A stretch of 34,074 nucleotides of DNA from RUG11247 sp050945995 (GTDB lineage: Bacteria; Bacillota; Clostridia; Christensenellales; Aristaeellaceae). Positions 17,890 through 25,186 of this stretch are shown piece after piece (the stretch's first letter is position 1; the number at the start of each line of letters is the position of its first letter). The position numbers were made by a program, and so were the translations under genes. The notes beneath the pieces are model-generated. The model saw only the letters and a program-made list of their open reading frames with translations. It searched no databases and was not told where the DNA came from. The stretch lies in assembly GCA_050945995.1 (NCBI GenBank), contig JBMNUA010000003.1:1-34074 (forward strand), read 5' to 3'.

Positions 17890-17981
17890 CACAAGTCCTC
17901 TGTTTTCACGCGCCCGGTTTGTGGTATCATATACATGTACACGAAGAGGGCGCTGTCGCGCCTGAGAAATACTTATGTCTT

Positions 17982-18008
17982 GCCGTCCGAATGCGCGGGC
18001 GGCTTTTT
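17982..18008 (+). terminator. Terminator after the guaB operon
   Basis: An 8-bp stem (gccgtccg / cgggcggc, one G-T pair) with a six-base loop is followed by TTTTT at 18004-18008, 92 bp after the glycerophosphotransferase stop. A smaller ggcgc / gcgcc hairpin lies at 17949-17962. Confidence 0.8.
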
Positions 18009-18046
18009 CATGCCCTGTCTGCGTCCGCGGCGCGCGGATTCTTCAC

Positions 18047-18075
18047 TTGACAACCCTCCGATTCCATGGTATATT
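18047..18075 (+). promoter_or_regulatory. Promoter of the aminotransferase-tyrS operon
   Basis: A consensus -35 TTGACA (18047-18052) and -10 TATATT (18070-18075) are 17 bp apart, placing transcription start near 18082, at the head of the T-box leader. Confidence 0.85.
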
Positions 18076-18081
18076 TACGAA

Positions 18082-18311
18082 AATGACGATGAGGGGAAGA
18101 AGTAGCGGGCAAACGCGGGTCAAGAGAGCCCCCGGACGGTGCGAGGGGGTCGAAGCGCGCCTTGCGAATACATTCCGGAGTCGAGCGGGCGAAACGGCAG
18201 TAGCCTGTTCCGGGTGCGCCCGATACCGCGCTTCGATGCCGCACGCGCGGCGAACGGAAGTGGTACAGCGGGATATGTTTCGCCTTCCCCCAACGGGAAG
18301 GCGCTATTTTT
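18082..18311 (+). promoter_or_regulatory. Tyrosine T-box leader (tRNA-Tyr-sensing riboswitch)
   Basis: Stem I landmarks appear in order: GGGGAAGAAGTAGC (from 18092), the AGAGA motif (from 18124), the distal loop GGTGCGAG (18138-18145) and a specifier region GAATACATTCC (18166-18176), where UAC at 18169-18171 reads as a tyrosine codon. The T-box sequence AACGGAAGTGGTACAGCGGG (18253-18272) contains UGGU, which would pair with an ACCA end, and tRNA-Tyr normally has A at the discriminator. The terminator is the 9-bp cgccttccc / gggaaggcg stem (18281-18303) plus ATTTTTAT; the ggaag of the T-box can pair with cttcc of the terminator to form the antiterminator. Uncharged tRNA-Tyr should allow read-through into the aminotransferase and tyrS. 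The tyrS gene downstream independently supports the Tyr assignment. Confidence 0.88.
18281..18311 (+). terminator. Conditional terminator of the T-box leader
   Basis: A 9-bp stem, ccaac loop and U-rich tail (ctattttta) lie just before the GGAGG ribosome binding site at 18316-18320. It should be used when tRNA-Tyr is charged. Confidence 0.85.
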
Positions 18312-18327
18312 ATATGGAGGTACTGAT

Positions 18328-19512
18328 ATGAGGATGACCGACGCCATCATCGCGGAGCATATGAAGCCGATCACCGGCAGCGCCATCCGCGATGTGTTCA
18401 AGCTGATGGCAAAGCCCGGCATGATCTCGTTTGCGGGCGGCAACCCCTCGGATTCCGCGCTCGAGCCGGATGTGGTGGGCGAGGTCGCGCGCGACATGCT
18501 CGCCGAGCACGGCACGAAGCTTTTGCAATACGGTGGCACGGAAGGGCTTTACTCGCTGCGCGAATCCACGGCGGAGTTTCTGAAAACTTGCGGCGTCAGC
18601 GCCGCGGCGGACGAGGTACTGCCCGCGCAGGGCTCGACGCAGGCGTTTGACCTTCTGCTCAAAGCCGTCATCAACCCCGGCGACACCATCCTCGTCGAGA
18701 GCCCCACCTTTCTGGGCGCGCTGCAGGCGATGCGCGTCTACCGCGCGAACATCGTCTCCATCCCCACCGACGAAAACGGCGTGATCCCCGAGGCGGCGGA
18801 AGAGCTGATCAAGCGCCACGCCCCGAAAATGATGTACATCATCCCCACCTTCCAGAACCCGACGGGCATCACCCTCTCGCGCGATCGCCGCCCGAAACTC
18901 GCGGAGCTCGCGAACCGCTACGGCGTGATCCTCGCAGAGGACGACCCGTACCGCGATCTGCGCTACGCGGGCGATCCGCTGCCCGCTATCAAATCCTACG
19001 ATGAAAACGGCTGGGTGGTGTACCTTTCGAGCTATTCCAAGCTCATCTCGCCCGGGATGCGCGTCGGCGCAGCGGTGGTTTCAAATGAGATGCTCTTGCG
19101 AAAGATGATCATCGGCAAACAGTCCGCCGATGTCCACTCGCCGCTATTAAACCAAGCGATTGTCGATGCGTACATCCGCCGCGGGCTGTTGAAACCGCAC
19201 ATCGCGCGCATCTGCGAGAGCTATAAAACGCAGCTGGACGCCATGCTGCGCGCGCTGGACGGCTTCCCCGCGGGCACGACGCACACCACGCCCGAGGGCG
19301 GGCTGTTTGTCTGGGCGCAGCTCCCGGCGGAGATGAGCGCGCGCGCGCTGCTCACCCGGGCGATTGAGAAAAACGTGGCGTTCGTGCCCGGCACATTCTT
19401 CTACCACGCGGGCGGTCACGACAACACGCTGCGCCTGAACTTCTCAAACGCGGAGGTGCCGCAGATCGAAATCGGCATGGCGGCGCTCGCGGACGCAATC
19501 AAGGAGGGGTGA
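18328..19512 (+). CDS. PLP-dependent class I/II aminotransferase, likely aromatic (394 aa)
   Basis: This is a fold-type I aminotransferase of the 2-aminoadipate/aromatic (Aro8/LysN, MocR-C-like) branch. Asn177 in PTFQNPTG, Asp206 and Tyr208 in EDDPYRD, and Lys238 in SSYSKLISPGMRVG are the usual PLP ligands, Lys238 forming the Schiff base; FVWAQLP and a C-terminal LRLNFSN match the family. It moves amino groups between amino acids and 2-oxo acids. The Tyr T-box points to tyrosine or another aromatic substrate; this is inference from regulation, not from active-site residues. ATG at 18328 follows GGAGG by seven bases; a long in-frame extension into the T-box leader is rejected. Confidence 0.88.
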   Translation: MRMTDAIIAEHMKPITGSAIRDVFKLMAKPGMISFAGGNPSDSALEPDVVGEVARDMLAEHGTKLLQYGGTEGLYSLRESTAEFLKTCGVSAAADEVLPAQGSTQAFDLLLKAVINPGDTILVESPTFLGALQAMRVYRANIVSIPTDENGVIPEAAEELIKRHAPKMMYIIPTFQNPTGITLSRDRRPKLAELANRYGVILAEDDPYRDLRYAGDPLPAIKSYDENGWVVYLSSYSKLISPGMRVGAAVVSNEMLLRKMIIGKQSADVHSPLLNQAIVDAYIRRGLLKPHIARICESYKTQLDAMLRALDGFPAGTTHTTPEGGLFVWAQLPAEMSARALLTRAIEKNVAFVPGTFFYHAGGHDNTLRLNFSNAEVPQIEIGMAALADAIKEG

Positions 19513-19634
19513 GGGCGGCGAACGTTCATTTCCGCCCCGCACGCCGCAAGATATAAAGCTCGTTACAGATTGACTGCGAAAATATTGCGGCTCAATCGAA
19601 GGAAATGAGCGTTCGACATCCGAATCAAGGAGGG
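19513..19634 (+). promoter_or_regulatory. Foldable intercistronic RNA before tyrS
   Basis: The gap between the aminotransferase and tyrS can form a 15-bp stem from 19519-19533 (cgaacgttcatttcc) with 19601-19615 (ggaaatgagcgttcg), with one G-U pair. Inside it lies a second stem, gccgcaa (19543-19549) with ttgcggc (19585-19591). A competing gggcgg / ccgccc hairpin (19514-19519 / 19532-19537) would break the outer stem. No T-run follows, so it is not a terminator; the structure ends just before AAGGAGGG, the tyrS ribosome binding site. Confidence 0.45.
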
Positions 19635-19641
19635 AATATAG

Positions 19642-20877
19642 ATGCACATTTTGGATCAGCTCAAGGAGCGCGGGTTTCTCAAGCAGGTCACCTTCGAGGA
19701 CGACCTCTATCAGGCGTTCGACGCGGGCATGGTCACCTTCTACAACGGCTTTGATCCGACCGCGGACAGCCTGCACATCGGGCACTACATCCCGATTATG
19801 GCGATGGCGCACCTGCAGCGCGCGGGGCACAAGCCCATTGCGCTGATGGGCGGCGGCACCGCGATGGTGGGCGATCCCTCGGGCAGGACGGATTTGCGCA
19901 AGATGATGACCGTCGAGCAGATCGACCAGAACGTCGCCGCCATCAAAGAGCAAATGGCGCTGTTTCTCGATTTTGACCCGGAGAGGGAAAACGGCGCGAT
20001 CATCGTCGATAACGGCGATTGGCTGCGCCACCTCAACTACATCGAATTCTTGCGCGAAATCGGCGCGCATTTCTCCGTCAACCGCATGCTCACCGCCGAT
20101 TGCTACAAGCAGCGCTACGAGAAGGGGCTGACCTTCCTCGAGTTTAACTATATGATCATGCAGGCATACGACTTTCTCGAGCTCTACCACCGCCACGGCT
20201 GCACGCTGCAAACCGGCGGCGACGACCAGTGGTCGAACATGCTCGCCGGCGCGGACCTCATCCGCCGCAAGGACGGGAAAGAGGCGTTCGCGCTCACCTT
20301 CCAGCTGCTCCTCAACTCCGAGGGCGATAAGATGGGCAAAACCGCGAAGGGCGCGCTCTGGCTCGATCCGAACAAAACGACGCCCTACGAGTTCTACCAG
20401 TACTGGCGCAACATCGCCGACGCCGATGTCGAAAAATCGCTCGCGCTGCTCACCTTCCTGCCCATGGACGAGGTGCGCGCGCTCGGCGCGCTCGAGGGCA
20501 GCAAGATCAACGAGGCAAAGCGCGTGCTCGCCTTCGAGGTGACAAAGCTCATCCACGGCGCGGAGGAGGCCGAGAACGCGCGCCGCGCGTCCGAGGCGCT
20601 GTTTGGCGACGCGGGCATGGGCGGCAGCGTGCCCACGACCGAGTACACCGCCGAGGAGCTCGCGCAGGACGGGCGGCTGATCGCCATCCTCGCCAAGTGC
20701 GGCATGTGCAAGTCAAACGGCGAGGCGCGCAAGGTAATCGCGCAGGGCGGCGTGTCCATCGACGATCAGAAGATCGAAGACCCCGATTTCATCGTCACCA
20801 AGGAGATGCTCGCCGGCGAGGGCATCCTCGTTCGCCGCGGCAAAAAGACCTACCATCGGTTCGTATTGAAGGTGTAA
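19642..20877 (+). CDS. tyrS: Tyrosyl-tRNA synthetase
   Basis: TyrRS joins tyrosine to tRNA-Tyr with ATP. The HIGH motif is at residues 45-48 (SLHIGHY), the tyrosine-binding TGGDDQWSN at 191-199, and the KMSKS loop appears as KMGKT at 230-234, a known variant of the TyrZ/TyrS lineage. The last 60 residues form an S4-like RNA-binding domain (CKSNGEARKVIAQGGVSID). The 411-residue length is normal. ATG at 19642 is preceded by AAGGAGGG. It belongs to the T-box-controlled operon with the aminotransferase and is followed one base later by surE. Confidence 0.97.
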   Translation: MHILDQLKERGFLKQVTFEDDLYQAFDAGMVTFYNGFDPTADSLHIGHYIPIMAMAHLQRAGHKPIALMGGGTAMVGDPSGRTDLRKMMTVEQIDQNVAAIKEQMALFLDFDPERENGAIIVDNGDWLRHLNYIEFLREIGAHFSVNRMLTADCYKQRYEKGLTFLEFNYMIMQAYDFLELYHRHGCTLQTGGDDQWSNMLAGADLIRRKDGKEAFALTFQLLLNSEGDKMGKTAKGALWLDPNKTTPYEFYQYWRNIADADVEKSLALLTFLPMDEVRALGALEGSKINEAKRVLAFEVTKLIHGAEEAENARRASEALFGDAGMGGSVPTTEYTAEELAQDGRLIAILAKCGMCKSNGEARKVIAQGGVSIDDQKIEDPDFIVTKEMLAGEGILVRRGKKTYHRFVLKV

Positions 20878-20878
20878 T

Positions 20879-21628
20879 ATGAGAATCATGCTGGTAAATG
20901 ACGACGGCTACCGCGCGCCGGGCATCCGTGCCATGGCGCGCGCGCTGACCGACTGCGGACACGATGTCACCGTGTGCGCCCCCGACCGCGAGCGCAGCGC
21001 TTCCAGCCACGCGTTTACGATCACAAGCCCGCTCAAAACCCATGCGTTCGAGGAGGGCGGCGTCAAGGGCTATGCGATTGACGGCACGCCCGCGGACTGC
21101 GCGCGGCTCGGGCTGTTTCTGCTCGATTATCAGGTCGATATGACGATCTCCGGCATCAACCGCGGCGCGAACATCGGCGGCGCGTGCGTCTACTCGGGCA
21201 CCGTCGGCGCGGCGATGGAGGCGGCGATGTGCGGCTGCCCCGCGATCGCCACCTCGCTCGACAGCTTCACCTCCAACGACTATACAGCCGCCGCGAAGAT
21301 CACGCTCAAACTGCTCGATTGGGCGGTCGATCACCCGCTGCCCATGGGCGCGGTGTACAATTTGAACGTCCCAGCGCTGCCGTATGACGAGATCAAGGGC
21401 GTCACCCGCGCCAAGCTCGCGCCGGTGTTTCTGGGCGAGGCGAAGTACGAAAAACGCCGCGCGCCCTATGATTTTGACTACTACTGGCTCGTTGACGGGG
21501 AGAATGTGCCGATCACCGACCCGGAGAGCGACGCCATCCTCTGCAGAAAGGGCTGGGCGACGATCACCGCGCTGACGTGGGACATCGCGCACCCCGGCGG
21601 CATGACGAAACCGGATATCACGCTGTGA
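20879..21628 (+). CDS. surE: 5'/3'-nucleotidase SurE (249 aa)
   Basis: SurE hydrolyses nucleoside monophosphates and short polyphosphates using a divalent metal. The metal site is visible as VNDDG (Asp8, Asp9), a conserved RERSASSHA segment provides the Ser ligand, and SGINRGANIGG the Asn ligand. YSGTVGAAMEA and GTPADC complete the family set. The ATG at 20879 is one base after the tyrS stop (TAATATG), so it is read from the same transcript. Its stop overlaps the next gene by four bases. It is usually a stationary-phase or nucleotide-salvage enzyme; its link to tyrS here is only positional. Confidence 0.95.
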   Translation: MRIMLVNDDGYRAPGIRAMARALTDCGHDVTVCAPDRERSASSHAFTITSPLKTHAFEEGGVKGYAIDGTPADCARLGLFLLDYQVDMTISGINRGANIGGACVYSGTVGAAMEAAMCGCPAIATSLDSFTSNDYTAAAKITLKLLDWAVDHPLPMGAVYNLNVPALPYDEIKGVTRAKLAPVFLGEAKYEKRRAPYDFDYYWLVDGENVPITDPESDAILCRKGWATITALTWDIAHPGGMTKPDITL

Positions 21629-22257
21629 AGCCGTACCGAACGCTTTTTAAGCGCGCGCAGGACGAGTTCATCGTCAATAAATCGCGCTTCATCGGGCACG
21701 CCTGCCCGTGCGAGACGGAGGAGGACGCGCTCGCGTTCCTCTCCGAAACCCGCGCCGCGCACAAGGACGCATCGCACAACTGCTACGCCTACATCATCGG
21801 CGCGAATATGGGCATCATGCGCTATTCGGACGACGGCGAGCCGGGCGGAACGGCGGGGCTGCCCATCATCGAGGTGATGAAGGCGCGCGCGGTCACCAAC
21901 TGCGCGCTCGTGGTCACCCGCTACTTCGGCGGGGTGCTGCTCGGCGCGGGCGGGCTCGTGCGCGCGTACTCGAAGGGCGCGGCGGCGGCGATCGACGCAG
22001 CGGGCGTGGGGGAGATGCACCCCACCGCGCGCTATTTGATGGACGTCAAATACCCCCTGCTCGGACGAATCGAGCGCTACCTCGCGTCCGCGCCCGCCGT
22101 CGTCGAGGACAAAACCTTCGCCGATGTCGTCACGCTCACCCTTATTGTGAAAAATATGGATGAGGACGCGCTCGTGCGCGAATTGATCGACGTTGCCGAG
22201 GGCGATCTCGTGCCCGTGCGCTTTGAGGAGTTTTTCCACCCTTGGTCAACGCCTTGA
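21625..22257 (+). CDS. YigZ/IMPACT family protein (210 aa)
   Basis: The family signature is plain: FIVNKSRFIGHACPCETEEDA at the N-terminus (residues about 10-30), SHNCYAYIIG, SDDGEPGGTAGLPI, and RYFGGVLLGAGGLVRAYSKGA, the UPF0029/IMPACT core, with a C-terminal DUF1949-like ferredoxin fold. Eukaryotic IMPACT modulates GCN2; the bacterial role is unclear. The GTG at 21625 overlaps the surE TGA (GTGA) and begins at the usual family N-terminus, so the longer frame to 21577 is rejected. The consensus promoter of the next unit starts inside its last codons. Confidence 0.93.
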   Translation: MKPYRTLFKRAQDEFIVNKSRFIGHACPCETEEDALAFLSETRAAHKDASHNCYAYIIGANMGIMRYSDDGEPGGTAGLPIIEVMKARAVTNCALVVTRYFGGVLLGAGGLVRAYSKGAAAAIDAAGVGEMHPTARYLMDVKYPLLGRIERYLASAPAVVEDKTFADVVTLTLIVKNMDEDALVRELIDVAEGDLVPVRFEEFFHPWSTP

Positions 22258-22282
22258 CATGGCGCATTCAGCATGCTATAAT
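22254..22282 (+). promoter_or_regulatory. Perfect-consensus sigma-A promoter
   Basis: TTGACA (22254-22259), a 17-bp spacer and TATAAT (22277-22282) with TGC before the -10 form the strongest promoter in the window. It overlaps the YigZ stop codon and would start transcription near 22288, about 257 bp before the first ABC gene. Confidence 0.92.
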
Positions 22283-22307
22283 CTGTCATCATCGAAAGGG
22301 GGCGGGA

Positions 22308-22376
22308 TTGCTTGAGCGAGATTCTCAGACATCTTGTCAGCTGCATCCGCGCTATTTTTGGTTTCACCGCGCGTGA
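22308..22376 (+). CDS. Possible leader peptide, 22 residues, aromatic cluster near its end
   Basis: AAAGGGGG (22295-22302) is five bases before a TTG codon that opens a 22-codon frame ending in TGA at 22376. The peptide has Tyr-Phe-Trp-Phe at positions 16-19, just before the stop. This arrangement recalls attenuation leaders, but the TTG start and the short length mean chance is a real possibility. Confidence 0.25.
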   Translation: MLERDSQTSCQLHPRYFWFHRA

Positions 22377-22434
22377 ATACGGGATAGCTATGCCCTTTTC
22401 CGGTTTCGCGCGCTGATACAGTATCGTTTTTCAT

Positions 22435-22465
22435 GCGGCGACCTGATGAGGGTCGCCGCTTTTTT
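22435..22465 (+). terminator. Leader terminator 1
   Basis: A perfect 9-bp stem (gcggcgacc / ggtcgccgc), seven-base loop and TTTTTT at 22460-22465 form a textbook intrinsic terminator between the promoter and the ABC genes. Confidence 0.92.
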
Positions 22466-22486
22466 GCGCCCACGCGCGAGGGGAAA

Positions 22487-22508
22487 GCGGCGGTATGCCG
22501 CATTTTTT
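22487..22508 (+). terminator. Leader terminator 2
   Basis: A 5-bp stem (gcggc / gccgc) with a ggtat loop is followed by ATTTTTT. It is weaker than the first but is in tandem with it. Confidence 0.55.
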
Positions 22509-22544
22509 CTGCCTACAATCGATGAAACCGAGGTGTTTTTCCCT

Positions 22545-23315
22545 ATGAAACGATCCCTTGCGACCGCAAAACTCTGCCTGATCGAGCGCAGCTACTTCGG
22601 CTTTGCGGAGCTCGCGGGACAGTATTTGCTGCGCGCGTTGGCGATGGGCGCGCTGATTATGATCTGGCGCGCGCTATACCTCCAGGGCGCGGACATGGAG
22701 GGGCTCACGCTCAACCAGCTTTACGTCTACACCGTGCTCTCGACCATGCTCCAGCCCATGCTCGATGTTCAAACGCCCGCGTCCAACTGGCTGCACGACG
22801 GCTCGATGCTCTCCATGTACCAGCGTCCCGCGTCCATCTTCGGGCAGCTCGCCGCGCACACCATCGGCGGCTGGGCGACGCATCTTCTATTGCTGTCTCT
22901 GCCCGCGCTCGCGCTTGCGATCCTCTGCGGCGTGGACATGACGCCCCAAAGCGCATGGTTTCTCCCCGCGCTGATCCTCGCCGTATCCGAGGGCTTCGCG
23001 GTGGATTTCCTGTTCACCTGCCTGATGATACGGCTTCGCAGCCTCACCTGGCCCGTGATCATACTGCGCATGTCGCTCACCGCGCTGTTCACCGGTTCGC
23101 TCATCCCGTTTGCCGCGCTGCCCTGGGGCATGGGCAAGTATCTCGCGCTCACGCCGCTGGGCACGCTCGCAGGCGCGCCGCTTGCGCTGTACGCGGGGCT
23201 TGGCGACGCCATGCTGATACTGCCCGCGCAGGTTTTTTGGAACCTCGCGCTCTGGCCGCTCGCCATCTGGCTGTTTGGAAAATCGAGGGAGAGGATGGTG
23301 TCCTATGGCGGCTGA
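22545..23315 (+). CDS. ABC-2 family transporter permease 1 (256 aa)
   Basis: About six hydrophobic segments are seen (including YLLRALAMGALIMIW, THLLLLSLPALALAIL, and WNLALWPLAIWLFG), and the arrangement of two permeases plus an ATPase fits the ABC2_membrane_6 (DUF990) class of exporters. GAGGTG lies nine bases upstream of the ATG at 22545, so the longer frame that starts inside the leader terminator is rejected. The second permease starts ten bases before this stop. Substrate unknown; such systems are usually annotated as multidrug or lipid exporters. Confidence 0.82.
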   Translation: MKRSLATAKLCLIERSYFGFAELAGQYLLRALAMGALIMIWRALYLQGADMEGLTLNQLYVYTVLSTMLQPMLDVQTPASNWLHDGSMLSMYQRPASIFGQLAAHTIGGWATHLLLLSLPALALAILCGVDMTPQSAWFLPALILAVSEGFAVDFLFTCLMIRLRSLTWPVIILRMSLTALFTGSLIPFAALPWGMGKYLALTPLGTLAGAPLALYAGLGDAMLILPAQVFWNLALWPLAIWLFGKSRERMVSYGG

Positions 23316-24150
23316 TCTCCGCGCGCTGTTTCGGCTGTACCGGCTGTACGCCGGGATGGATGCTCAATGGTTTGTGCAGGATAAAGTGATCTGCATCGTC
23401 GTGATCGCCTCCGAAATCGTATCCAACATCGCCTCCGTCGCGGGCATTCTCTTGCTCGCCGTGCGCTTCGGCGGCGTGGGCGGGCTCACGGCGGACGAGG
23501 TGCTGTTCATGCTCGGCTTTTACCAGCTCGCCGGCGGGTTCACCTACATGCTGTTTGGCGGCTTCAATGTGCAGGTGATCAGCCGCCGCGCGGCGCGCGG
23601 GCAGTTCGATCACATGCTCATCCAGCCGCGCCCTTTGTGGATGCAGCTGATGGCGGAGGGCTTCATGCCCGTCTCCGGTTCGAGCGGCTTTTTGATCGGC
23701 ATCCTCCTCACAGCCATCGCCTGCGCGCGGCTTCATATCGCGCCGTCGCCCGGCTGGTTTTTGGCGCTTGTCCTCTACATCAGCTGCCACGCCGCCATCA
23801 AACTGGGGCAGAACTACCTCTACGGCGCGGCGGCGTTCTACAAGCCCGTCGCCTGCGAGGAAATCTCCGCGAAGATGCAGGAGATCATGGATCTTGTCGG
23901 CAAATACCCGCTCGCCGGGCTTCCCGCTTGGGCGCTCACCGCGCTTACGACGGTGCTCCCCGTGGGGCTGATGGCGTATGTCCCCGCGCTCGCGCTGCTT
24001 GGAAAGCTCGAACAGCCCGCGCACTACGCGCACCCCGTCGCGGTCGCCGCGGCGTTTGTCACCCTTGCGACCTACTGCTTCAAGAAAGGACTTTCCCATT
24101 ATGCGAAAAACAGCTGCAACCGCTACCGCGACATCGGACACCGCAATTGA
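23305..24150 (+). CDS. ABC-2 family transporter permease 2 (281 aa)
   Basis: This is the second integral subunit, with about six membrane segments (for example VICIVVIASEIVSNIASV, the SGFLIGILLTAIACA stretch and LTALTTVLPVGLMAYVPALALL). The motif-like QPRPLWMQL loop in the first cytoplasmic region is typical of DUF990 permeases, probably the ATPase contact. It overlaps permease 1 by 11 bases and the ATPase start by 50 bases, so the three subunits are made together. GAGG at 23291-23294 is ten bases before the ATG. Confidence 0.84.
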   Translation: MAADLRALFRLYRLYAGMDAQWFVQDKVICIVVIASEIVSNIASVAGILLLAVRFGGVGGLTADEVLFMLGFYQLAGGFTYMLFGGFNVQVISRRAARGQFDHMLIQPRPLWMQLMAEGFMPVSGSSGFLIGILLTAIACARLHIAPSPGWFLALVLYISCHAAIKLGQNYLYGAAAFYKPVACEEISAKMQEIMDLVGKYPLAGLPAWALTALTTVLPVGLMAYVPALALLGKLEQPAHYAHPVAVAAAFVTLATYCFKKGLSHYAKNSCNRYRDIGHRN

Positions 24151-25099
24151 CATGCGAAACGTCGTCAAATACTTCGACCAAAAGCGCCCCGTCTCGCTGT
24201 TTCGGCGCGAGCATGTGCGCGTCTACGCGCTCAACGAAGTCTCATTTCAATTGAAAAGGGGCGAATTCTGCGCCTACGCCGGACCGAACGGCGCGGGCAA
24301 ATCCACCACCTTCAAGCTGCTCTCGGGCATGCTCAAGCCGCAGGCGGGCGAGGTGTCCGCGCTCGGCATGGAGCCGTCTGCGCACCGCATCCCGCTGATG
24401 CGCCGAACGGGCGTGCTATTTGGCAACCGCAGCGAGTTGTGGTGGGATCACCCCGTGCGCGCCTCGTTCGAGTGGAAGCGCGTGGTGTGGGACATCCCGG
24501 ATAAAATGTACCGCGAAACGCTCGATATGCTCAAGGAGCTTCTGGGGCTACATGAATTCTGGAACAGCTTTGCGCGCGAGCTCTCGCTTGGGCAGCGCAT
24601 GAAGGCGAACCTCGCGCTGATGCTTTTACATTCACCGGAGCTGATCCTGCTCGACGAGCCGACCTTGGGGCTGGATGTGCTCGCCAAGCGCCAGATGATC
24701 GAATTTCTCAAATTCATCAACGCCGAGCGCGGCGTGACGATCCTCGTCACCTCCCACGATATGGACGATTTGACTGAGATGGCAAAACGGCTCATCCTCA
24801 TCCACAAAGGGCGCCTCGCCTTCGACGGCGACCACCAGCAGCTCATGCGCCAGACGGGCGACCGCCGCATCCTGCGCGCGCAGGTTCTGGGAAAAACGCC
24901 CGTCATCCGCGGCGCGCGCCTCATCTCGCGCACAGGCGATCTATGCGAATACGAGTACAACGCCATGGAACTGACCGTGCCCGCGCTGTTTGCCGCGCTC
25001 GCGCAGGCGGGCGTTGTGCAGGACGCGGAGATCGCCCGCGCACCGATCGAGCGCGTGATCGCCGAATTATACGCAAAATGGCAGCGCGAGGGTGCGTAA
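24101..25099 (+). CDS. ABC transporter ATP-binding protein (332 aa)
   Basis: The nucleotide-binding domain has Walker A GPNGAGKST (61-69), signature LSLGQ (161-165), Walker B LILLDE (181-186) and the H-loop TSHD. The LFGNRSELWWD insert before the signature is typical of the exporter subclass with DUF990 permeases. A C-terminal 80-residue extension after the last helix is unassigned. The ATG at 24101 follows AAGAAAGGA by ten bases and overlaps the permease; a later ATG at 24152 just beyond the permease stop lacks a site. It is the last gene of the exporter operon. Confidence 0.93.
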   Translation: MRKTAATATATSDTAIDMRNVVKYFDQKRPVSLFRREHVRVYALNEVSFQLKRGEFCAYAGPNGAGKSTTFKLLSGMLKPQAGEVSALGMEPSAHRIPLMRRTGVLFGNRSELWWDHPVRASFEWKRVVWDIPDKMYRETLDMLKELLGLHEFWNSFARELSLGQRMKANLALMLLHSPELILLDEPTLGLDVLAKRQMIEFLKFINAERGVTILVTSHDMDDLTEMAKRLILIHKGRLAFDGDHQQLMRQTGDRRILRAQVLGKTPVIRGARLISRTGDLCEYEYNAMELTVPALFAALAQAGVVQDAEIARAPIERVIAELYAKWQREGA

Positions 25100-25143
25100 A
25101 ATCAGAGCCGATCAGCGAGTATAATGACATAGACCTGCCGGAA

Positions 25144-25186
25144 ACCACGGCGCGCACTTTCCTTTGGGTTCGCGCTGTGGTATAAT
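25144..25186 (+). promoter_or_regulatory. Helicase operon promoter with overlapping inverted repeat
   Basis: TATAAT at 25181-25186 is preceded by TGG (extended -10); TTTCCT (25158-25163) is a weak -35. Arms accacggcgcg (25144-25154) and cgcgctgtggt (25171-25181), with one G-T pair, frame the -35 and touch the -10, so the repeat may be an operator. The 100-nt leader has a short gtcggg hairpin with TTTT (25215-25235) and the palindrome AGCCATATGGCT (25251-25262). Confidence 0.55.

Larger units (their letters stand above)
22288..22512 (+). ncRNA. Unidentified leader RNA or small RNA upstream of the ABC exporter
   Basis: From the consensus promoter an RNA of about 175 nt would end at a strong terminator (22435-22465), with a second terminator at 22487-22508. 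Foldable elements include gaaagggggc (22294-22303) with gcccttttc (22392-22400), tcac / gtga around 22364-22376, and gata / tatc near 22414-22425. I compared it by eye with T-box, TPP, SAM, lysine, cobalamin, FMN, glycine, c-di-GMP, guanidine, SRP, 6S and tmRNA hallmarks and found no match. A 22-codon frame with a ribosome binding site (22308-22376) lies inside. It may be a riboswitch, a leader-peptide attenuator or a free-standing small RNA. Confidence 0.55.

Noticed and set aside
17941..17975. TPP-riboswitch-like cctgaga word
   Set aside because: Only the short word is present; the remaining conserved TPP aptamer segments are missing.
18139..18327. N-terminal extension of the aminotransferase through the leader
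   Set aside because: It overlaps T-box stem I, the specifier and the terminator; GGAGG sits directly before the ATG at 18328.
22446..22544. N-terminal extension of ABC permease 1 by 33 codons
   Set aside because: The extension starts inside the first terminator hairpin and has no ribosome binding site; the ATG at 22545 has GAGGTG.
25120..25125. A second TATAAT before the helicase
   Set aside because: No acceptable -35 is found at 16-18 bp, so it is not called a promoter.
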